Shown piece after piece: positions 39,931 through 45,791 of a DNA stretch of 45,791 nucleotides (position 1 is its first letter; every line of letters begins with the position of its first letter). The notes below the pieces were generated by a model. The model searched no databases. It was not told the origin of the DNA and saw nothing but the letters and a program-made list of their open reading frames with translations. Source of the stretch: Actinomycetaceae bacterium. GTDB lineage: Bacteria; Actinomycetota; Actinomycetes; Actinomycetales; Actinomycetaceae. Location of the stretch: assembly GCA_015062745.1 (NCBI GenBank), contig SUUB01000006.1, positions 53,888 through 99,678 on the forward strand. The letters are read 5' to 3'. The translations under genes were made by a program, and so were the position numbers.

Positions 39931-39965
39931 CTGGCTGGCGGGTATCCGTGACACCCGCCAGCCAG
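39931..39965 (-). terminator. 13-bp hairpin between permease and cdd
   Basis: CTGGCTGGCGGGT, a 9-nt loop, ACCCGCCAGCCAG. The perfect stem lies 46 bp after the permease stop and 105 bp before cdd. There is no T-run on the transcript strand, so partial attenuation between the transporter and enzyme halves of the operon is plausible. Confidence 0.65.
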
Positions 39966-40010
39966 AGTCTCCCGTGTTATACACGGACGCAGGTTGCGTC
40001 GCCCAGCGGT

Positions 40011-41306
40011 TTACTTGTAGTAAGGAACGTTCTCCGACGCCGGCGGCCGAGACCGTCCAACGAAGCCAGCCACCGCCAACACCGTCACCAGGTACGGGAT
40101 CATGTTGATGATGTTCGACGGCGCGCTGTCCTGCAGACTGGGCAGGAGGATCGAGATTGCATTGGCAAATCCAAACATCAACGACGCGCCTACCGCTCCT
40201 AGCGGGTGCCACTTTCCGAGAATCATGGCGGCCAAGGCAATATAACCATTGCCGGCGGAAATATTCTCATTGAAGGAGTGCGCGATCGCGGCTCCGATGG
40301 TGAAGTATGAACCTCCAAGTCCTGCTAGAGCGGCGCTGAATAACGTATTCCTGATGCGAGTGCGCTGCACGTCGATACCCACCGTATCCGCCGCATGCGG
40401 ATGCTCACCGCAGGCCCGCATGCGCAGGCCCCACCGGGAGCGGAAGAGCATAATCGTCAGGACGATAATCACTACGTACATGAAGTACGTCAGCACCGTC
40501 TGCCGGAAGAGCACCGGACCAATGATCGGAATATCGCCAAGCAATGGAATCTTGAAGTCACTCAAACCCTCGGGACGATTGAGATCCATGTTCTTCGTCA
40601 TGATCGTCGAGTAGAAGAACGTGGTCAACCCAAGTGCGAGTACGTTCAACACAACACCGACAATGATCTGATCGACGTTGTATTTCACCGCGAAAACCGC
40701 AAGAATCGCGCCTAGCAGCATACCAGCGAGCGGCGCTGCGAGCAGCCCTAGCCACACGCTACCGGTCCACGAGGCGACGAGAATACCCGCGAATGCACCC
40801 ACGAGCAGCTCACCTTCAATGGACATGTTGACAATGCCAGAGCGCTCCGCCACCACACCGGACAACGAGCCGAAGATCAATGGCGTTGACAAGGCCAACG
40901 CGGATGCAAGTGTCGCGGTCAAAGTAATCGTTCCGGCCGAACCTCCACCGAACCAGACCAGTAGTGCGAAAACCGCAAACAATCCGACGAGGACCGCCGG
41001 GACCGCACCAGTTTTCCGACGTGTCACAGCACGAAATACCGAGTACACGCACACCAGCAAACAAACGGCGAAAGCAATCGCACAGATAAGGCGTGCATCA
41101 ACCACCCAGTTCGACAGCTTGACACTATCGGCCTTTGACCGGTTGAAGCTGATCGTCGCGTCCCCATCGGCGGAAATCATGAGGTACAGCGTCAATAGAG
41201 ATGCGATGAAGTACGTGATCGGCATCTTCCAGTTGATCTTCGCCCTTACCTCGTGTTGCGTAACTGGGGCGACGTCTGGAGAGACCGTGTCGATTGTGGT
41301 GCTCAT
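40011..41306 (-). CDS. Nucleoside ABC transporter permease (second)
   Basis: This 431-residue BPD_transp_2 family permease has about ten membrane helices: two helices and a charged stretch in the N-terminal part, then LIFGSLSGVVAERSGIVNMS IEGELL, IIVGVVLNVLALGL, RSRWGLRMRACGEHPHAADT and GGSYFTIGAAIAHSFNENIS. Its motif GVVAERSGIVN-IEGxL is typical of the NupQ/YufQ class of BMP-linked nucleoside transporters. The ATG overlaps the first permease's stop (ATGA). It pairs with the upstream permease to form the channel. Confidence 0.9.
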   Translation of the reverse strand: MSTTIDTVSPDVAPVTQHEVRAKINWKMPITYFIASLLTLYLMISADGDATISFNRSKADSVKLSNWVVDARLICAIAFAVCLLVCVYSVFRAVTRRKTGAVPAVLVGLFAVFALLVWFGGGSAGTITLTATLASALALSTPLIFGSLSGVVAERSGIVNMSIEGELLVGAFAGILVASWTGSVWLGLLAAPLAGMLLGAILAVFAVKYNVDQIIVGVVLNVLALGLTTFFYSTIMTKNMDLNRPEGLSDFKIPLLGDIPIIGPVLFRQTVLTYFMYVVIIVLTIMLFRSRWGLRMRACGEHPHAADTVGIDVQRTRIRNTLFSAALAGLGGSYFTIGAAIAHSFNENISAGNGYIALAAMILGKWHPLGAVGASLMFGFANAISILLPSLQDSAPSNIINMIPYLVTVLAVAGFVGRSRPPASENVPYYK

Positions 41307-42535
41307 GCCGCGACCTCCTCGTTGGCAGCAGCCTTCTCGGACTGCAGTGTCAGATACTCACGGATTGTCGTCTTTCCGCCGCTGGGCAGATGGAACAGCC
41401 AGCGTAGGAAGGGCGGCGCCGCAATGAGGAGGACGATCACTGCCTCCAGAATAAGGGTCATATCGATTGGAACATCGGCTTGTGCATCCATAATGCGGCC
41501 ACCGGCGCTGAAGGCGCCGAATAGCAGACCGGCGAAGAAGGTGCCAATCGGCCTATTGCGGCCGAGCAATGCCACCGTAATGGCATCGAAGCCCATGTTT
41601 CCTGCTACCCCATTGTCAAGGTAGTAGAGCGTTCCCGTCAGCTGCACCCCGCCAGCCAGACCACAGAACGCACCCGAGAGCGCCATGGTCAAGGCGGTCA
41701 CACGCGCAATCGACATTCCCGCTACGCGGGCTGCGTTGGGATTGGCGCCTACCGCGCGGAGTTCGAACCCCCAGGTAGAACGCTCCAGATACCACCACAC
41801 AAACAGTGCCACCAGGATGGCGATTATCAGACCTGCGTTAAGTCTGAACGGACTCGGCAGTAGTGACGGAAGCTCCGCGCTCTCGACGATATTCGGCGAA
41901 CGAGGGTTCGAAGACCCCTCTTCCTGGAAGAGAGAAAGCGAGAGCAGGTGGTTCAACAACAGCAGCGCCACTGAGTTGAGCATAATGGTGACAATAACCT
42001 CATTGGCTCCGGTTTTCGCCTTGAGAATGCCAGGAATCCAGCCGTAGAGGGCACCGGCCGCCGCACCACCCAGCAGGCAGAGAAGTACGTGCGCATAGCC
42101 CGGAACCTCCCATGGCGAAGCAAATCCGAGGTATGCAGCCATAATGGCGCCACAGATGATTTGACCTTGACCACCGATATTGAAAAGGCCGGCGCGGAAA
42201 CCGAGCGAAAGGCCCAGGCCAGCGATGATCAACGGCACCGCGTTGTATACGGACTTAGTCAGTGGCGCAAGTTGCCCTTGCCAGGTATCCGCCTGGTAGT
42301 CATATATGGCACCGCGGAACATGGCGGAGTACGCCTCTACAACACTCGCACCGGAGATGACTATCAGCAGCGCACCAATCAGCAGCGACACCACAACCGC
42401 CAACACATAGACGAGCCAGTTTGATCGCAGACTCACCGCGACGGCGGCTTCCACCCGCCTGCCGAATCCAGCGTTAGCATTCTCCTCGAAAGGTGTCTCC
42501 TCTTCCAGAGGATCAGTTTCTAGAGTCGCGCTCAC
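41303..42535 (-). CDS. Nucleoside ABC transporter permease (first)
   Basis: This 410-residue BPD_transp_2 permease has a short acidic N-terminus and about ten helices: PLIIAGLGLSLGFRAGLFNI, GANEVIVTIMLNSVALLLLN, WGFELRAVGANPNAARVAGM and GFDAITVALLGRNRPIGTFF. GFRAGLFNIGGQGQ is the NupP/YufP-type signature. The GTG start at 42535 follows AAGGAGGGAGCAAA and overlaps the ATPase stop (GTGA). It probably forms a heterodimer with the following permease. Confidence 0.9.
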   Translation of the reverse strand: MSATLETDPLEEETPFEENANAGFGRRVEAAVAVSLRSNWLVYVLAVVVSLLIGALLIVISGASVVEAYSAMFRGAIYDYQADTWQGQLAPLTKSVYNAVPLIIAGLGLSLGFRAGLFNIGGQGQIICGAIMAAYLGFASPWEVPGYAHVLLCLLGGAAAGALYGWIPGILKAKTGANEVIVTIMLNSVALLLLNHLLSLSLFQEEGSSNPRSPNIVESAELPSLLPSPFRLNAGLIIAILVALFVWWYLERSTWGFELRAVGANPNAARVAGMSIARVTALTMALSGAFCGLAGGVQLTGTLYYLDNGVAGNMGFDAITVALLGRNRPIGTFFAGLLFGAFSAGGRIMDAQADVPIDMTLILEAVIVLLIAAPPFLRWLFHLPSGGKTTIREYLTLQSEKAAANEEVAA

Positions 42536-44073
42536 TTTGCTCCCTCCTTAGCACCGGCAGCCATCGCCTCTTCCTCGGGTACGCCTGCCATCAGCAGGCC
42601 CATAACATCGCGTGGTGTATCCGGACTGACAACGGCGACGATGCGCCCGCGGTACATTACCGCGATTCGATCCGCCAGGGCGTAGACCTCGTCCAGCTCG
42701 GACGAAACTACGAGAACCGGCACCCCCTCGTCGCGCGTGGCAACAATGCGCTGATGGATGAACTCAATCGAGCCGACATCAACGCCGCGCGTGGGCTGGT
42801 TGGCCACTAAGAGACGCAGGTCCTGCGAGAGCTCACGGGCCACAACCACCTTCTGCTGGTTGCCACCCGAGAGTGTCGAAATCGCATCGGTCACCGAACC
42901 AACACGGATATCGAACTCCTCGACACGCTTTGCCGCATTCTCAGCAATAGCACGTGGTTTCATGAATGGACCGGTGGCGAACTGTTTGTCGTGGTACTGG
43001 TCCGTAATCAGATTCTCCGCTATGGAGAAAGCGCCGATCATTCCGTCTGTGGAACGATCTTCGGGGACAAAACCAATATCTGCCTTGAGATGTTGCCGGA
43101 CGTTGGCGCGAGTCAGATCCTTACCGTCAAGCAGCACAGCGCCCTCGTTCGGCGTCTCCAATCCGAGCAGAACGTCTGCCAGTTCGGTCTGACCGTTGCC
43201 TTGGACGCCAGCCACCGCAACAATTTCGCCCGGCCGGACATCCAGGTTTACTTCATCCAAGAGCGTGTTACCCGTGGGTGAAAGCAAGGATACGCCATGT
43301 AGTTCCAGCCCCCCATCGGTTGGCTGAGCAGGCTCCTTATCGACTTTCAACATAACGGGGCGGCCCACCATCATCGTCGCGAGCTCTGACTCACTGGAGG
43401 ACGCTTGGGCCTCCCCCACGACCTGCCCGCGGCGAATGACGGTAATCTTGTCCGCGACTGCGCGTACCTCGCGCAACTTGTGCGTGATGAAGATAATCGA
43501 GGTTCCCTCGCTGGCGAGCTGACGCATGATATCCATCAACTCGTCAGTCTCCTGCGGCGTCAACACCGCAGTGGGTTCGTCGAGGACGAGAATAGACGCA
43601 TCGCGTGACAACGCCTTCACGATCTCGACTCGCTGTTGCACGCCGACCGGGAGATCTTCGATATATGCATCCGGGTCGAGATCGAAGCCGAACCTCTCGG
43701 AAACTTCCTGAACCTTCCGCCGCGCGGCGCGGAAGTCTAACATTCTTCCGGGACCCGATACTGGTTCGTATCCCAACGCCACCGACTCGGCAACCGTGAA
43801 TACCGGCACCAGCATAAAGTGCTGATGCACCATGCCAATACCCGCCGCCACCGCATCACCGGCGGAGGAGAAATGGACTGGTTCGCCGTCCAGTAGGATA
43901 TCTCCGCCATCCGGCCGGTAGATGCCATACAGAACGTTCATAAGTGTCGATTTACCCGCGCCGTTTTCACCCAAAAGTGCGTGAATCTCGCCCGGCTCGA
44001 CAACAAGGTTGATGTTGTCATTGGCTACGAAGGAGCCAAAACGCTTCGTGATGTTCACAAGCTCCAGACGCAA
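42532..44073 (-). CDS. Nucleoside ABC transporter ATP-binding protein (tandem NBDs)
   Basis: This protein of about 513 residues has two nucleotide-binding domains. NBD1 carries GENGAGKSTLMNVLYG, signature LPVGVQQRVEI and VLDEPTAVLTPQE. NBD2 has the degenerate Walker A VQGNGQTELADVL, signature LSGGNQQKVVVARELSQ and NQPTRGVDVGS. This NupO/YufO layout is standard for BMP-linked nucleoside and simple-sugar importers. The TTG at 44073 (MRLELVNITKRFG) is preferred because AAAGGCAGGCGG precedes it and the family starts there; a TTG at 44094 would add seven residues. A hairpin separates it from the binding-protein gene. Confidence 0.9.
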   Translation of the reverse strand: MRLELVNITKRFGSFVANDNINLVVEPGEIHALLGENGAGKSTLMNVLYGIYRPDGGDILLDGEPVHFSSAGDAVAAGIGMVHQHFMLVPVFTVAESVALGYEPVSGPGRMLDFRAARRKVQEVSERFGFDLDPDAYIEDLPVGVQQRVEIVKALSRDASILVLDEPTAVLTPQETDELMDIMRQLASEGTSIIFITHKLREVRAVADKITVIRRGQVVGEAQASSSESELATMMVGRPVMLKVDKEPAQPTDGGLELHGVSLLSPTGNTLLDEVNLDVRPGEIVAVAGVQGNGQTELADVLLGLETPNEGAVLLDGKDLTRANVRQHLKADIGFVPEDRSTDGMIGAFSIAENLITDQYHDKQFATGPFMKPRAIAENAAKRVEEFDIRVGSVTDAISTLSGGNQQKVVVARELSQDLRLLVANQPTRGVDVGSIEFIHQRIVATRDEGVPVLVVSSELDEVYALADRIAVMYRGRIVAVVSPDTPRDVMGLLMAGVPEEEAMAAGAKEGAK

Positions 44074-44136
44074 CTGCCGCCTGCCTTTCTTCAATGCTTC
44101 CGCCCAGCCGTTTCAGCGTGCGCAAGCCCGTGGGGC

Positions 44137-44168
44137 GCTGGAGCCCGGCACAACGGCCGGGCTCCAGC
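44137..44168 (-). terminator. 13-bp hairpin between bmp and the ATPase gene
   Basis: GCTGGAGCCCGGC, a 6-nt loop, GCCGGGCTCCAGC: a perfect stem 14 bp after the lipoprotein stop. It could attenuate read-through so that the binding protein is made in excess over the membrane components. No T-run follows. Confidence 0.7.
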
Positions 44169-44182
44169 ATTATTGCATCGGA

Positions 44183-45268
44183 TTACTTTTCGAAAGCCGC
44201 GTCGGACTCAACAACGGTCTTGCCGTCGATGATCTCCTGCTGAATCGCATCGAGTTCGTCCTGCAGGCCTTCGGGCAGTTCAGACTCGAAGTCGTGGAAC
44301 GGGGCCAGCTTCACGCCGCCGTTCTCGAGAGTACCGAGGTAGTTCTCAGAAGAGAAGTTGCCTTCGCTGCCCGCCTGAACCGTGTCGAAGACCGCGGAGC
44401 CAATGTCCTTTTGCACGGAGGTCAGGATGATGTCCTTGTAGTTTGGCGCGGACTCATACCAGTCAGAATCAACACCAATAATCAGAACATCGCCCTCTGT
44501 CTGAGCAGCTGCGGCTGCCCCCAGTCCTACCGGACCGGCAACCGGCATGATGATGTCGGCACCCTGGTTAATGAGCTGCTGAGCGGTCTCGGTACCCTTC
44601 GACTGATCATCAAAGGTGTTCGTGAACTGACCGGTCTGTGCATCCTTATCCCATCCCAGTACCTCGACGTTCGTGCCGTGATCCGCATTGTAGCGGGCGA
44701 CGCCGTCGACGAAGCCGTCCATGAAGATCGTCACCGACGGGATCTGGATACCACCGAAGGTGGCAACCTTACCCGTCTTGGTCATGGCCGCTGCGGAATA
44801 GCCCGCTAGGTAGGCAGCTTCCTGCGTGTTGAAGACAAGAGCGCGTTCGTTGCTAAGCGGATCCTTGAACTGGTCATCGATCAGGGCGAAATTGATGTTC
44901 TCATTGTTCTTCGCGGCTCGAGAAATCGCATCGTTGAGGTTGAAGCCCACACCGATGACTAGATCGCAACCACTATCGACCAAGGAGTCGACGTTGGGCT
45001 GGAAGTCGGCAGAGGACTTCGACTCGGCCGTCTTATCCGCGACGCCCAGCTCTTCAACCGCCCTCTCCAGGCCTTCCTTCGCTGACTGGTTGAAAGACTT
45101 GTCGTTCCAGCCTCCAGCATCAGAAACGAGACATGCGGTGTAATCGCTGCTCGCCTTGTTTCCGCCGTCGCCTCCGTTAGACGACTTGTTGTCCGAGCTG
45201 TTTCCGCCACAAGCGGATAGCGCAAGCGCGGCAGCACCCAAAATTGCCGCGACCTTTGTTTTATTCAC
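44183..45268 (-). CDS. BMP-family nucleoside-binding lipoprotein
   Basis: This 361-residue lipoprotein has signal peptide and lipobox ALSACGG (Cys20), a Gly/Ser/Asn linker, then a PnrA/BMP fold: YTACLVSDAGGWNDKSFNQS, SGCDLVIGVGFNLNDAISRA, FALIDDQF, EAAYLAGYSAAAMTKTGKVA and GGADIIMPVAG-like elements. BMP proteins bind nucleosides outside the membrane and deliver them to the ABC importer. The GTG at 45268 follows CAGGAGAAAAGC; longer frames upstream lack a signal-peptide start. It is first in the salvage operon, consistent with nucleoside import feeding cdd, deoA and deoC. Confidence 0.93.
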   Translation of the reverse strand: MNKTKVAAILGAAALALSACGGNSSDNKSSNGGDGGNKASSDYTACLVSDAGGWNDKSFNQSAKEGLERAVEELGVADKTAESKSSADFQPNVDSLVDSGCDLVIGVGFNLNDAISRAAKNNENINFALIDDQFKDPLSNERALVFNTQEAAYLAGYSAAAMTKTGKVATFGGIQIPSVTIFMDGFVDGVARYNADHGTNVEVLGWDKDAQTGQFTNTFDDQSKGTETAQQLINQGADIIMPVAGPVGLGAAAAAQTEGDVLIIGVDSDWYESAPNYKDIILTSVQKDIGSAVFDTVQAGSEGNFSSENYLGTLENGGVKLAPFHDFESELPEGLQDELDAIQQEIIDGKTVVESDAAFEK

Positions 45269-45657
45269 GCTTTTCTCCTGATGTGTGTGCCTAAATCGCC
45301 GACGTGTTCGGCGCTGGTGTCCATAGCCTACACGGCAATTCATGAAAAATGTGACACTTCATACCCATTTCCTCCATCTTGCAACAGAAATTGCCTTTCG
45401 GCGCGTAGTGGATTGAAGTGACCACCGTGTTTTCGCTGGTCAGAGCGGTGTCACGTTTCGGCCGCTCGTCCGACCAGGCATGCATGTGAAAACTTGGGAA
45501 TCCATGTGAAACCTGGCTCACAGCGAATTCACGCTGTCGTTGGAACCCGTTGCGCAAGTTCCTGCGATACCGCCAAGGCGCAGCCGCCCGAACACCGCTC
45601 ATTGAGTTCCGCAGGCAACCGCCGCGACACGCCGCACCTCGCTGCTCTCGCCGCGCC
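45269..45657. other. Leader and promoter region of the nucleoside operon
   Basis: This 389-bp region holds a 6-bp inverted repeat CGCCGA-N5-TCGGCG (45297-45313) close to the lipoprotein start and two CATGTGAAA direct repeats (45483 and 45503, 20 bp apart). I could not place a convincing -10/-35 pair. No gene was seen; the long minus-strand frame here runs Arg-rich without family resemblance. Confidence 0.45.
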
Positions 45658-45791
45658 TCAGCGCAAATGGCCCAGGCCGACAGCATCGAGGCCGTCGACG
45701 ACACCTTTCACACTCTGCGCCGCCGACCGCTGTGTGACAAAAATTACATCATCGGCTTCAATGACCACCGCACCCGGCACTCCAGCAACAA
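45658..45791 (-). CDS. Probable mannose-1-phosphate guanylyltransferase, C-terminal end
   Basis: Only the last 44 residues are inside the window: VAGVPGAVVIEADDVIFVTQ then RSAQSVKGVVDGLDAVGLGH LR and a TGA at 45658. The pattern VxxxDDVxxVTxRxxAQxVKxVVDxL is the C-terminal beta-helix end that I recall for actinobacterial ManC-type GDP-mannose pyrophosphorylases, which often lie upstream of the BMP nucleoside operon. It makes GDP-mannose from mannose 1-phosphate. The assignment rests on a short fragment. Confidence 0.55.
   Translation of the reverse strand, partial: VAGVPGAVVIEADDVIFVTQRSAAQSVKGVVDGLDAVGLGHLR

Noticed and set aside
45291-45704. 137-residue open frame upstream of the nucleoside lipoprotein
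   Set aside because: It overlaps the end of the guanylyltransferase gene and the operon's promoter region. It is Arg-rich, without signal peptide or family resemblance.

Overview
The window looks like the chromosome of a high-GC Gram-positive bacterium of the Actinomycetales, most likely Actinomycetaceae or a close relative (inference). The reasons are the actinobacterial small proteins DUF3107 and DUF3117, a paired AdnA/AdnB helicase-nuclease, an actinobacterial Tad pilus locus, an IdeR/DtxR-like iron box, and frequent GTG starts, four-base start/stop overlaps and probable leaderless genes. No rRNA, tRNA, CRISPR array, insertion sequence or integrase was seen.

Layout. (1) 1-4734, minus: a Tad/Flp pilus operon (tadA ATPase, tadB and tadC membrane platform, a small pilin-like protein, two TadE-like pseudopilins, and a TadG-like protein cut by the window edge). 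(2) 5027-5995, plus: a phosphotransferase-fold protein lacking the metal-binding Asp. (3) 6160-12689, minus: adnA-adnB for double-strand-break end resection, then DUF3107 on the plus strand. (4) 13257-19108, minus: a compact five-gene exopolysaccharide operon: a small two-TM protein, a GT2 synthase, a secreted or lipid-anchored LamG-like protein, a UDP-GlcNAc 2-epimerase and a secreted DUF2334 deacetylase. (5) 19595-21208, plus: a DEAD-box RNA helicase with a long structured leader, divergent from the exopolysaccharide operon across a palindromic operator candidate. (6) 21229-26640, minus: a YclNOPQ-type siderophore ABC operon under an IdeR-like box, followed by a PHP phosphoesterase and a MarC protein. 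(7) 26997-32451, plus: aminopeptidase P, a soluble MgtE-N/CBS protein, a DUF1003 protein, Mrp and an O-methyltransferase. (8) 32546-33585, minus: LOG-type hydrolase and DUF3117. (9) 34052-36579, plus: purine nucleoside phosphorylase overlapping a phosphohexomutase-family enzyme. (10) 37241-45268, minus: a nucleoside uptake and salvage operon (BMP lipoprotein, ABC ATPase, two permeases, cdd, deoA, deoC). (11) 45658-45791, minus: the 3' end of a probable mannose-1-phosphate guanylyltransferase.

How the genes fit together. Regions 9 and 10 face each other and make a nearly complete nucleoside catabolic route: import, cytidine deamination, phosphorolysis of purine and pyrimidine nucleosides, probable 1-to-5 phosphate transfer on (deoxy)ribose, and aldol cleavage by DeoC. 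The exopolysaccharide operon is the most interesting unit. Its gene content resembles icaADB/pgaABCD logic, but the dedicated 2-epimerase points to a polymer containing ManNAc. The exopolysaccharide and siderophore operons appear to sit as accessory blocks within a housekeeping backbone.

Short tandem duplications (18-55 bp units) recur across the window, both between genes and in disordered protein segments. This looks like a general property of the genome.
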